Shown here: in pieces, positions 50,392 to 58,712 of the stretch
How the letters are laid out: each line of letters opens with the position of its first letter
How positions within the stretch are numbered: the first letter of the stretch is position 1
Source of the DNA: DASRQK01 sp964401685
GTDB lineage: Bacteria; Bacteroidota; Bacteroidia; Sphingobacteriales; Sphingobacteriaceae
Length of the DNA stretch: 64,000 nt
Direction: 5' to 3'
NCBI GenBank assembly: GCA_964401685.1
Contig: CAYNZH010000006.1
Coordinates: forward strand, 1 to 64,000
Translations under genes and position numbers: made by a program
Notes under the pieces: generated by a model
Told to the model about the DNA's origin: nothing
Seen by the model: only the letters and a program-made list of their open reading frames with translations
Database searches by the model: none

Positions 50392-51585
50392 CTAATTGAC
50401 CAATTCTCCTCGTCCATTGTAGGCCCCTTGACGGATAATGGGCATGTCGAGGATGTTGTAGAGCGGGTCGAGGTTGAGAAGGCTGGCATTGGTGAGATTG
50501 GTCAAAAGCACGATGGTGATATCATTTTTCAAATCCCTGATATATAAACTTCTAAATCCGTGCCACCATCCAGTATGGTAAACGACGGTGTCATCTCCAC
50601 GGTGAAAGGTTCTCCACCCGTAACCATAGCCGAATATACCTTTGTCAGGTTTACTCCGACTGAGGTATGCCGAATCCAGAATAGCGCTATCCAGCAGCCG
50701 ACCAGCCCTTAACGAGCGATCGAAAAGGAACAAATCCTGAACCGTGCTGTAAATTCCCTTGTCGCCCACCGGACCGTCCTGGAAATTCTGAACCACTGAT
50801 CGCCTCCACGTACGATCATGGCCAATCACATCGTTGGGGATTTTTTCATAAACTGCGGTAGAATAGACAGCAGTATTTTTCATGCCTGCGGGCTGGAAGA
50901 CACGCTCCTGCATATAATCAGCAAAGCTCATCCCTGTCACCTTCTCAATGATGGATGCGAGCAAAATGTAGTTTGTATTGTTATAGAAATAACGGCCATC
51001 CGGATTACCGTACACAGCCGGCTTATGTTCAGTCATCAATCGGATGACATCATCGTTGGACATGCCCTTCTTTTTGTCCTCCCAAACATGGTCGGTAAAA
51101 TAGATGTAATTGGTCAAACCGGATCGATGGGATAACAGTTGCTTTACGGTAATGCCCGGATAGGGGAAATCAGGGAAAAACTCGTCCACTGTTTGATCAA
51201 ACCTCAGTTTTCCGGACTCCACCAACATAAGAATGCCTGTCGCAGTCAGCGGTTTGGAAACCGAAGCGAGCTCAAATTGTGATTTCAGATGCAGGCTGTC
51301 CCTCAGCAGATGATTTGCCCAGCCAAAGGAATTCTGATATAGAATGCTATCGCCCCTTGCAATCAGCACGTTGCCATTAAAACCAGACCGCTGGTGCAGT
51401 CTCCTCATAAAGGAATCCAAGCGATGGTCGGCTTTGTTCACGTCATAGGCCAGCCAAAGGCTGTCTTGATTACGCCTCAATTCAGCCTCTGACGGCACAT
51501 TCTTTGACTTCTGACTACAGGAAGTAATGGCTCCCGCACACAGTAACAAAACAATCCAACAAAAATTCGAAAACAGTCTACGCAA
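50392..51585 (-). CDS. Serine hydrolase, class C beta-lactamase/PBP4-like (lipoprotein)
   Basis: The product has 397 residues from a TTG start preceded by GGAGG. Lipobox ITSC (Cys23). The beta-lactamase fold motifs are SxxK (SVSK, 108-111, nucleophile Ser108), YNN (201-203) and HTG (YHTGWW) in place of KTG. Such proteins include D-Ala-D-Ala peptidases, esterases and true AmpC enzymes; the HTG form favours a peptidase or esterase. The TlpA-like gene lies upstream with a 20 bp gap, so they probably share a transcript. Confidence 0.88.
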   Translation of the reverse strand: MRRLFSNFCWIVLLLCAGAITSCSQKSKNVPSEAELRRNQDSLWLAYDVNKADHRLDSFMRRLHQRSGFNGNVLIARGDSILYQNSFGWANHLLRDSLHLKSQFELASVSKPLTATGILMLVESGKLRFDQTVDEFFPDFPYPGITVKQLLSHRSGLTNYIYFTDHVWEDKKKGMSNDDVIRLMTEHKPAVYGNPDGRYFYNNTNYILLASIIEKVTGMSFADYMQERVFQPAGMKNTAVYSTAVYEKIPNDVIGHDRTWRRSVVQNFQDGPVGDKGIYSTVQDLFLFDRSLRAGRLLDSAILDSAYLSRSKPDKGIFGYGYGWRTFHRGDDTVVYHTGWWHGFRSLYIRDLKNDITIVLLTNLTNASLLNLDPLYNILDMPIIRQGAYNGRGELVN

Positions 51586-51605
51586 ATCCAGCCTCCACTA
51601 GTCTC

Positions 51606-53078
51606 CTATTCTCCTTTTTGTTCCTTAATCAATTCTATTTTAGCTTCAATCTCTCCTACGACTTGACTGACATCGGCATTCCCGCCTGCAGTTTGGAATC
51701 TGATAAATCCATCCCCGTCAATGAACACCTTAGTAGGAATGCCCTGAATACCGTACGCGGTAACTGTGGCCTTATCTCTTTCTTTCATCTCATCGTAAAG
51801 GACATGAAAAGTATATTGGTTTTCAGCGATAAAATCAGTGACGAGATCCACATAATTTTCTTCTGTCTGCCACGTATTGATGAATAAAAACTCTACGTTC
51901 GGATCGGCTGCATATTTGTTTACAGCAGCCTGCATTCCCGGGAAGGAAATGATGCAGGGTCCACACCAGGTAGCCCAGAAATCGAGCACGACAATCTTGC
52001 CCTTCATATCACTAAGGCTAACTGTTTCTCCTTTCATATTCTGCATAGAAAACTGAGGTGCTTCCTTTTTGACCATTGAGGACCTGTATTTTTCTTTCAG
52101 GCCAGCTTTTATCTTTCCATCCAGGGAAGCTCGGTAAGCAGCATAATCCGCATTTGCACCGTTGGCCAAAGGGTAAACTTTTTCCAGTTCATTCAGAATG
52201 TCCTGATTGGTCGAATGGTTAACCAGATAGTTTTCCAAAGTCTGGAAAGCCTCCTGATTCTTGCCTGTTTTGGCGTAACCTCTGGCAACTGTCAAAACAT
52301 CGTTTGCCCGGACATTCCGCCCGGATCTTTCAATGACCTCCTCCGCCATTGCAATTCCTTTTTCTACCTGACCGCTTTGAACCAAGGCGTCGGCGTAAAG
52401 GCCGTAGACCATATCATGCAAGCGTACACGATCTTCTTCCGCAGCAATCTTGCGTGACGCCGCTTCAAAAAGAGGTAGAGACGGTTGGTACTGACCAGCT
52501 TTGTGCATTTCCTGGCCAAGGTTGATCACCAAATGATAGTATTCTGAGGCAGATTCATTGTCACGGACCAATTTGGTAACAGCGTCAAACTGATTGGCTT
52601 TTACCAGCGCGCGACCATACAGCGTGGCAGCTTGCAAGTATGCATACTGCTCACTTGGCTGAAAGGACGATGGCGGAAACTTAGCGATCCACGCCTCGTA
52701 CTGAGCCTGTGCAGCAGGATATTCTGCATTTTCACCCGTGAAAAGCGTCCGCAATTCCTGATCTCTGGCTGTCACGCCTCGGGGAAATTTTTCCAGAATT
52801 CCCGCTCGAATGTTATTAGCAGCTGACTCGTCGCCGAGAAAATTGTATAGGCTCGCAGCTAACACCTGATTTCTTTCCAAGTCTGATTTTTCAAAAGCCT
52901 GGGCTTCAATCAACAACTGAGCTTTCGACGCCTCGTCATTCTTCGAAGCCAACTCATTGATCGCTTTACGAATATCTTCTTCACTCAGGTTTTCCTGGGT
53001 CGCAAGTTGGGCAAATCCCGCAGTGGTAAACGCCAGAAGCAGCGCGACTAAAAGGGAACCAAATTTTAAGTGTTTCAT
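51606..53078 (-). CDS. TlpA-like thioredoxin-fold protein with helical N-terminal region
   Basis: The product has 490 residues. Signal peptide (1-23), a long tetratricopeptide-like helical region (about 35-330), and a C-terminal TlpA/ResA redoxin domain (about 340-485) with the active site WATWCGPC (Cys372, Cys375) and cis-Pro in GIPTKVFID. Predicted to be exported. It likely reduces or exchanges disulfides in the periplasm, or acts as peroxidase-like redoxin. It has a good promoter upstream. Confidence 0.9.
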   Translation of the reverse strand: MKHLKFGSLLVALLLAFTTAGFAQLATQENLSEEDIRKAINELASKNDEASKAQLLIEAQAFEKSDLERNQVLAASLYNFLGDESAANNIRAGILEKFPRGVTARDQELRTLFTGENAEYPAAQAQYEAWIAKFPPSSFQPSEQYAYLQAATLYGRALVKANQFDAVTKLVRDNESASEYYHLVINLGQEMHKAGQYQPSLPLFEAASRKIAAEEDRVRLHDMVYGLYADALVQSGQVEKGIAMAEEVIERSGRNVRANDVLTVARGYAKTGKNQEAFQTLENYLVNHSTNQDILNELEKVYPLANGANADYAAYRASLDGKIKAGLKEKYRSSMVKKEAPQFSMQNMKGETVSLSDMKGKIVVLDFWATWCGPCIISFPGMQAAVNKYAADPNVEFLFINTWQTEENYVDLVTDFIAENQYTFHVLYDEMKERDKATVTAYGIQGIPTKVFIDGDGFIRFQTAGGNADVSQVVGEIEAKIELIKEQKGE

Positions 53079-53122
53079 TTTAAATAGATTTATATGAAAT
53101 ATAATACATAGGCAATAAAAAA

Positions 53123-53153
53123 TAAAGATAATTCATCGAAACGAAAAACCAAA
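53123..53153 (-). promoter_or_regulatory. Candidate promoter of the TlpA-like/serine hydrolase unit
   Basis: On the minus strand TTTG (complement of 53150-53153), 19 bp, then TATCTTTA (complement of 53123-53130), one base off TAnnTTTG. The start codon is about 44 bp downstream of the -7 box. Confidence 0.5.
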
Positions 53154-53171
53154 ATAAAATCGAAGTTTTTT

Positions 53172-54089
53172 TTACACAATCTTTGATGCCGACACCAAAA
53201 ATTCGAACAGATTTTCCCGGATGGTAATATTCAGCGGGATCTCCGGAGAGAGGATCAGTTCGTCGTCAACGTGCATGTATTGACTTTGGCATTCCAGAGT
53301 CAGGGTATTTGTGATCAAGGTTTTCCACTCAAAGGGTCCTTCTCCCGTGGCAATTAGTTGCCTGATGTAGGCGGCTAGCTCGGCGCGGCGATCCTCATCG
53401 ACACAGACCACATGGAACTGCCCGTCATCGGTCTTCACATCGGGAGCAAGAGGAATATTCGGTCCAATAGATTGTATATTCATGATCTCCAATAGAATGG
53501 CTTTGCCTTCCAAAACCTGATCGTCGGTCTTAATCCGATATGGCTCCGCCTCCGCCGTTAGAACTATTTGGTGCAGAATTTCCAATGCCAGGCGGAGCTC
53601 TTCCTGTGCGCTTTCTAGCTGGGATTTGTCCACCGATTCCATCTTGCGCATGAGGGCAGGGAACACGCCAAAGCCTGCTCCTTCCAGGAAAAACTCCGTA
53701 TTGTCGGCGTACTGAATTACCCCGACATCAAAACGAAGCCGCTCGCTGCTGCTCCAGCTTTTTATGTGGGCTTCCTCGTCCAAATCACGATTTATTCCGA
53801 GAGTTTTAGACAGGTTGTTGGCCGTACCCATGGGCAAAATTGCGAGCGGGATGCGTTTGTCCAAAACCGGGCGCATAACGAGTTCCTTTACCACCGCGCG
53901 GATCGTTCCATCGCCTCCCGCAATCACGGCAAAGTCCGCCTGTTCGATCTGCCTCGTCCAGTCGGCATCCTCTTTCAAGGAATGATAAATACATCCGTAG
54001 CCGTATTTTTCAATTGCTTTCACCAATTGGGACTGCACATGGTCTTCGTCGCCCGCCTTGGGGTTGTGCAATAAAAGTGCCTTTTGCAT
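53172..54089 (-). CDS. Diacylglycerol/lipid kinase family protein (YegS-like)
   Basis: The product has 305 residues from ATG 54089; an ATG three codons earlier (54098) also fits. The DAGK catalytic motifs are AGGDGTIRAVV (nucleotide loop) and ILPMGTANNLSKTLGI. The C-terminal beta-rich domain ends with MHVDDELI. Cytoplasmic and membrane-associated; phosphorylates a lipid such as diacylglycerol or phosphatidylglycerol in relatives. It is divergent from surE with about 70 bp between. Confidence 0.9.
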   Translation of the reverse strand: MQKALLLHNPKAGDEDHVQSQLVKAIEKYGYGCIYHSLKEDADWTRQIEQADFAVIAGGDGTIRAVVKELVMRPVLDKRIPLAILPMGTANNLSKTLGINRDLDEEAHIKSWSSSERLRFDVGVIQYADNTEFFLEGAGFGVFPALMRKMESVDKSQLESAQEELRLALEILHQIVLTAEAEPYRIKTDDQVLEGKAILLEIMNIQSIGPNIPLAPDVKTDDGQFHVVCVDEDRRAELAAYIRQLIATGEGPFEWKTLITNTLTLECQSQYMHVDDELILSPEIPLNITIRENLFEFLVSASKIV

Positions 54090-54161
54090 AGATTCCATTT
54101 TATGCTAAACATTTGGATCGATTCAATTGTTGCTGTTTTAGAAAATATTTATTTACTGGAT

Positions 54162-54887
54162 ATGAGGATTTTGGTTACAAATGATGATGGAATATATAGT
54201 CCGGGTATAGCTGCGCTCGCCCAGGTTGCCAAGAAATTTGGTGAAGTACGTGTAGTTGCCCCGGATGTGGAGCAGTCGTCTATGGGGCATGCAGTCACTC
54301 ATTCCCGGCCGCTGCGGTACAAGAGATCGCCGGTGGAGTTTAAGGACGTCGAAGCATACCGGGTGAATGGTACGCCCGCCGACTGTGTGGCGATGGGTAT
54401 GCACTTGTGGTCCAATGCAGATGTCGTTCTTTCAGGTATAAATATGGGACCGAATCTCGGAAATTCCATGTGGCACTCGGGCACCTTGGCTGCAGCAAAG
54501 CAAGCGGCTCTTTACGGTGTAAAAGGCATAGCCTTCAGTACACCTGTCGGAAAAACCGAGCCGGATTTTGACGCGTTGGAGCCCTTTGTGGAAGAAGCCC
54601 TGGAAATGTTGTTAAAGGGTGAAGCAACGGGCTTATATAACGTCAATCTCCCTGCCTCCCCTACTGGCCTGGTGTGGACCCGCCAATCGGTCAGGCTATA
54701 TGACGGCGTCGTAATGCCTGGTACGGATCCAATGGGCCGAAAGCATTATTGGTTCACGGTGAGAGCATTAGAACCGGCAGAAGAGGGAACCGATAGATGG
54801 GCGGTCGAAAACAATCTGGTATCAATCACGCCCTTACGTCTGGATTTGACTGATGAAGAATTGCTTAGAAAAAAGTTGGACCACTAA
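54162..54887 (+). CDS. surE: 5'/3'-nucleotidase SurE
   Basis: The product has 241 residues from ATG 54162. The SurE metal site begins LVTNDDGIYSPG, and SSMGHAVTHSRP, NGTPADCV, SGINMGPNLGNSMWHSGTLAAA follow. Removes phosphate from nucleoside 5'- and 3'-monophosphates, and often short polyphosphate. The open frame extends 26 codons upstream, but that part is not SurE-like. Confidence 0.95.
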   Translation: MRILVTNDDGIYSPGIAALAQVAKKFGEVRVVAPDVEQSSMGHAVTHSRPLRYKRSPVEFKDVEAYRVNGTPADCVAMGMHLWSNADVVLSGINMGPNLGNSMWHSGTLAAAKQAALYGVKGIAFSTPVGKTEPDFDALEPFVEEALEMLLKGEATGLYNVNLPASPTGLVWTRQSVRLYDGVVMPGTDPMGRKHYWFTVRALEPAEEGTDRWAVENNLVSITPLRLDLTDEELLRKKLDH

Positions 54888-54914
54888 CAATAATCCTTAC
54901 TATTAAGGGCCTCT

Positions 54915-55571
54915 TTACCATAAGCCGCCAAATAGAAGATATACCAGCAATAATATTCCTACAAACAAAAAGCTCGGCAACAACAAATTGAGGATGGCCC
55001 GGCCTATGGAAAATTTCTGAACTTCCGAAATTCCTATGACCAGGAAGACGATGGCATAGATAACCAAAACAATCTCGATCACCGCGCAAACATAATAAAA
55101 GATGTTGTTGAATAGACTATCATTCAGCAACTGACCATCACTTTTGAATAGTTCTATGCCGTAAACGGAGATTTGAAGGGCCCATATAAAAAGACTGATA
55201 CCGATGGGTATCAAGGCATACGCGACCACCCGTACAATGCCACGAATCCCGGCTTTTCCGCCAAGCCACGACCCTGTCCAACTGACGAGCGCGCAAAGCA
55301 GGTAATAATAAATCCAGCCGGAAAGTCCACCGACGATGATCGAAAATAAGAGGATTTCGAGGAGAGATTGCGTATCACCTCGACCGTCTGTAACAGCCCG
55401 GGAGAGGGCATTGGAAATACCGCCTAAGATTAAAAGAAGAGGAACCGCAGTACGGTGATTGTTTTCTACAATAAACTTGAATACCTGCCGTGGCGAACGC
55501 CAAATTTGGGCAAAAATCTCCTGGTCAGGCAAAAAACCTGAACGAGCCCCCGGATCAACGTCATTTCGCAT
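54915..55571 (-). CDS. YIP1 family membrane protein
   Basis: The product has 218 residues from ATG 55571. A cytoplasmic N-terminus (MRNDVDPGARSGFLPDQEIFAQIWRSPRQVFKFI) is followed by five predicted helices. WTGSWLGGKAGIRGIVRVVAYALIPI matches the Yip1 domain. Function in bacteria is unknown. Starts 35 bp after the MscS gene, same strand; possibly cotranscribed. The frame is open for 78 codons upstream, but that overlaps MscS in another frame and is not supported. Confidence 0.82.
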   Translation of the reverse strand: MRNDVDPGARSGFLPDQEIFAQIWRSPRQVFKFIVENNHRTAVPLLLILGGISNALSRAVTDGRGDTQSLLEILLFSIIVGGLSGWIYYYLLCALVSWTGSWLGGKAGIRGIVRVVAYALIPIGISLFIWALQISVYGIELFKSDGQLLNDSLFNNIFYYVCAVIEIVLVIYAIVFLVIGISEVQKFSIGRAILNLLLPSFLFVGILLLVYLLFGGLW

Positions 55572-55606
55572 AATAGTTGAATAATTTAGTCTATAATTGC
55601 GCAGAA

Positions 55607-56671
55607 TCACGCCCTTTCCAACTCGACACGGGTCTTGACAATACTGTCGGGATAATGCTGCTTCACAAAGGTAATTAATTTTTCCCGAATATAACAACGT
55701 AAGTCCCAGGCTTCGCCAGAATTGCGGCAACTCATCAAGGCGCGAAGTTCCATGGTACGCTCCTTGAGATCGGTGACTTGCAAAACGTCGACCTTGCCGT
55801 CCCAAAGGGAATGCCCGTGCAGCAAACGGGTCAATTCCTGACGGAGCGGCTCGACAGGCATGGTATAATCTGTATAGATATAGACGATCCCGAGAATTTC
55901 TGCGGACGTACGCGTCCAGTTTTGGAAGGGATTTGATATAAAATACTGTATCGGAAGTACCAAACGGCGCTTATCCCAGATGTTGACCACCACGTACGTC
56001 AGGTTGATCTCCTCAACCCTTCCCCATTCGCCCTCCACAATCAACACATCATCTATACGAAAGGGTTGAGTGAACGCAATTTCGAAGCCCGCAAGCAGAT
56101 TTCCAATAGATTTTTGGGCCGCAAAACCGATGATTATTCCACCGAGCCCCACTCCAGTCAGCAATCCGGTTCCAATTTTTTGCATGTTGTCAAAGCTGAG
56201 GAGAACAATGGCAATCGTAATCACTACAATGATGGCAATCAGTACTTTTCGAACAAATTGGATTTGAGTTTGGGCTTTACGCGCCCTAAGATTGTCCGGA
56301 CGGTTGTAATCAAAACGAAAATTAAAATAATCCTCGGCTATACGTATGATTCGGATGAGTACAATGGCAAAACATGTAATCAGAAGGATTTCAGTAACCT
56401 TGCTGATCGCAGGGTAAATCCGAGGTGGCACGCGCAATAAGGGCATCAGCGCATTGAATAACAGCAAAGGAAAGAGCACATTCATCACTTTATTGAGGTG
56501 TTTAAGGGACGACCTGTATACAGAGAATGTGCGTTTGGGGGCACGCTTTGGCTTCAGAAGGGGAATAAGCAGGTATTTGATCAACAAAGCTGTCAGAATG
56601 GTAACACCGATCAGTATTAAATTCCACAGAAAATCCGGAATAGTAGGAAGCAAGTCCTCAAATTTAAGCAT
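55607..56671 (-). CDS. MscS-type mechanosensitive ion channel
   Basis: The product has 354 residues from ATG 56671. Four or five N-terminal helices precede the MscS pore helix TM3 (TGLLTGVGLGGIIIGFAAQKSIGNLLAGFEI) and the beta domain starting PFRIDDVLIVEGEWGRVEEI. The C-terminal alpha/beta domain ends near 350. It opens under membrane tension to release solutes in osmotic downshock. The frame opens earlier (56866), but MLKFEDLLP is the fitting start. Confidence 0.92.
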   Translation of the reverse strand: MLKFEDLLPTIPDFLWNLILIGVTILTALLIKYLLIPLLKPKRAPKRTFSVYRSSLKHLNKVMNVLFPLLLFNALMPLLRVPPRIYPAISKVTEILLITCFAIVLIRIIRIAEDYFNFRFDYNRPDNLRARKAQTQIQFVRKVLIAIIVVITIAIVLLSFDNMQKIGTGLLTGVGLGGIIIGFAAQKSIGNLLAGFEIAFTQPFRIDDVLIVEGEWGRVEEINLTYVVVNIWDKRRLVLPIQYFISNPFQNWTRTSAEILGIVYIYTDYTMPVEPLRQELTRLLHGHSLWDGKVDVLQVTDLKERTMELRALMSCRNSGEAWDLRCYIREKLITFVKQHYPDSIVKTRVELERA

Positions 56672-56752
56672 AGGCCTTTTAGGAAAACAAACTCGATTTA
56701 TGCATTTTTGTTTTTTATTAGTACTTTTAGCAAATCCAATTATAAATGGACT

Positions 56753-57358
56753 ATGCATAGCCTTAGAGATCTTTCTGAAGTTGAACTGATTGTGATGTTG
56801 AATCGCAACTCGGAGGAAGCATTTCTGGAAATCTACCGAAGGAATAAGGATAAAATTGCCGGCCACCTTTTGCGCTTGTTGAAGTCACCGGCACTGGTGG
56901 AGGAAGTTTTACAGGAAGTATTTTTAGTGCTTTGGGAAAAACGGCAGGCGCTCAACAAGGAGCAAAATCTCTCCGGATACCTGTACAGAGTCGCGGTCAA
57001 TAAAAGTAAAAACATTTTCAGACGTCTTGCCTATGACAAACGCATGAGAGCGGACTTTCTGGAAAACATTTACGGTCCTGCGGAAAATCCCATCGAGGCC
57101 TGGCTCGAAGATAAGGATACGAAACGTGTTCTGGATGCCCTACTGGACACCTTGCCGCCCCAGCAACGCAAGGTCTTTATACTTTGCAAATTGGAGGGCC
57201 TTAGCTACAAGGAAGTAAGCGAGCAGCTCCAAATCTCAGAGACCACGGTGAACAGTCATATTCGAAATGCCAATAAAAGTCTCCGCCTGGAGATTCGCCG
57301 TGTTCCCGGGCTTTCCGCCCTATTGACCATTACCCTCCTCTTTTTATTTTTAATTTAA
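56753..57358 (+). CDS. ECF sigma factor (FecI-like) with hydrophobic C-terminal tail
   Basis: The product has 201 residues from ATG 56753. Region 2 (about 30-95: SPALVEEVLQEVFLVLWEKRQAL, LSGYLYRVAVNKSKN) and region 4 (about 130-180: LPPQQRKVFILCKLEGLSYKEVSEQLQISETTVNSHI). The last 15 residues (SALLTITLLFLFLI) are strongly hydrophobic, a tail I recall from other Bacteroidota ECF factors before FecR genes. It may tie the factor to the membrane or to FecR. First gene of the sigma - fecR - susC - susD set. Confidence 0.92.
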   Translation: MHSLRDLSEVELIVMLNRNSEEAFLEIYRRNKDKIAGHLLRLLKSPALVEEVLQEVFLVLWEKRQALNKEQNLSGYLYRVAVNKSKNIFRRLAYDKRMRADFLENIYGPAENPIEAWLEDKDTKRVLDALLDTLPPQQRKVFILCKLEGLSYKEVSEQLQISETTVNSHIRNANKSLRLEIRRVPGLSALLTITLLFLFLI

Positions 57359-57417
57359 TTTTTCCTTGCTTGCTTTTTTCGACTCGTGTGTATAACAAGC
57401 ACAAGAGGAAAACAATT

Positions 57418-58599
57418 ATGGACAAACTCCGGCGAATTGAGTTTTTATTTCAAAAGTACTTGGAATCCACAATTTCTGTGGACGAAATGCGCGAAATGCT
57501 CGACCATTTCGACCAATTTGGCATTCCGCCAGAGATAGACACCTTGATGCACGCTGAATTTGCAAAACCTACGCCCACTGACGAATACAGTGACATTAAG
57601 GATGCTGTGGAGCAGCGTTTGGTTGCCCACCTGGCAAAAAATTCGAGGAAAACGCGGATATTGCCACTCTGGGCAGCGGCTTCTGTTGTATTTGCCGTCC
57701 TGATCGGGGCATTTTTGCTCATCACTCCGCAAAATCCCTGGCGGCCTATGCCAGAACAGCTTGCCGCCGGAGACGCTGTCATTGCCCCCGCAAGCAATAA
57801 AGCTACCATTGAGCTACCTGACGGGCAGGTGATCGCATTGGACGAAAATCGCGGGGGGATCGCCATCGAGAGCGGGCGCATTAGCTATGAAGGCGTTCAG
57901 AACCCAATACATGAGCTTCGTGATGACCAAAGCGTTCAATTGATCACAGTCAAAACGCCCAGAGGCGGCACCTATCAGGTTCGTCTACCGGATGGGACTG
58001 AAGTCTGGCTCAACGCCGAAACTTCGCTGAAATACCCCTCGAGGTTTAACAAAGACGAGCGCGTGGTACATCTCGAAGGGGAAGCCTATTTTGCAGTAAA
58101 AAGAACCGATGCGGACCTTCCGTTTAAAGTGGTGAGCGCGGGCCAAACCGTGGAAGTTTTAGGCACGACCTTCAACATTTCGGCTTATCCAGAGGAAAAA
58201 GCAATGAAAACAACGCTGATAAATGGAAAAGTTACGGTGCATCAGACATATCGGCAGGAATTCCTCACCCTACAGCCCGGACAACAAGCTCAAGTGGACG
58301 GCATTCATATGAAGAAGGTCGAAGTCGATGTCAATGACCACATTGACTGGAAAAACGGGGAGTTTGTTTTTCGGGGCGAAACAGCAAAAGAAACACTTCG
58401 CCGAATAGCACGATGGTATGATGTCGATGTCGATTACCAGGATAATACTTCGGAAGAACGATACTCCGGAAGCATATCCAGATACGATGACATCCAAACC
58501 GTCCTTGACATCATGCGAGAAGCCGGTGAACTGGAGTTTAAAATAAAGGATCGCACGGTAGTGGTCTCGAAAAAACCAGCATCTGAAAGTATCAGATAA
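57418..58599 (+). CDS. FecR-type anti-sigma factor
   Basis: The product has 393 residues from ATG 57418. A cytoplasmic N-terminal segment (about 1-75), a membrane helix (about 82-103) and a periplasmic FecR domain (about 170-275: RGGTYQVRLPDGTEVWLNAETSLKYP, GEAYFAVKR, VEVLGTTFNISAY). A DUF4974 C-terminal domain follows (about 315-385: FVFRGETAKETLRRIARWYDVDV), which docks with the STN domain of the partner receptor. Relays occupancy of the SusC-like receptor to the ECF factor. It starts 59 bp after the sigma gene. Confidence 0.94.
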   Translation: MDKLRRIEFLFQKYLESTISVDEMREMLDHFDQFGIPPEIDTLMHAEFAKPTPTDEYSDIKDAVEQRLVAHLAKNSRKTRILPLWAAASVVFAVLIGAFLLITPQNPWRPMPEQLAAGDAVIAPASNKATIELPDGQVIALDENRGGIAIESGRISYEGVQNPIHELRDDQSVQLITVKTPRGGTYQVRLPDGTEVWLNAETSLKYPSRFNKDERVVHLEGEAYFAVKRTDADLPFKVVSAGQTVEVLGTTFNISAYPEEKAMKTTLINGKVTVHQTYRQEFLTLQPGQQAQVDGIHMKKVEVDVNDHIDWKNGEFVFRGETAKETLRRIARWYDVDVDYQDNTSEERYSGSISRYDDIQTVLDIMREAGELEFKIKDRTVVVSKKPASESIR

Positions 58600-58712
58600 T
58601 CGTAGTAAATATGAGCGAAAGGAGGAAAATTACAATGAATTGAAACGCGGAAAAACGACAATTTTCAACATTTATACATATCTAAGTTAATTATTTACCA
58701 AAATTATTGCAA

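Noticed and set aside
54915..55805. The YIP1 frame extended to 296 residues.
   Set aside because: The first 78 residues overlap the MscS gene in another frame and do not resemble YIP1 proteins; ATG 55571 is better.
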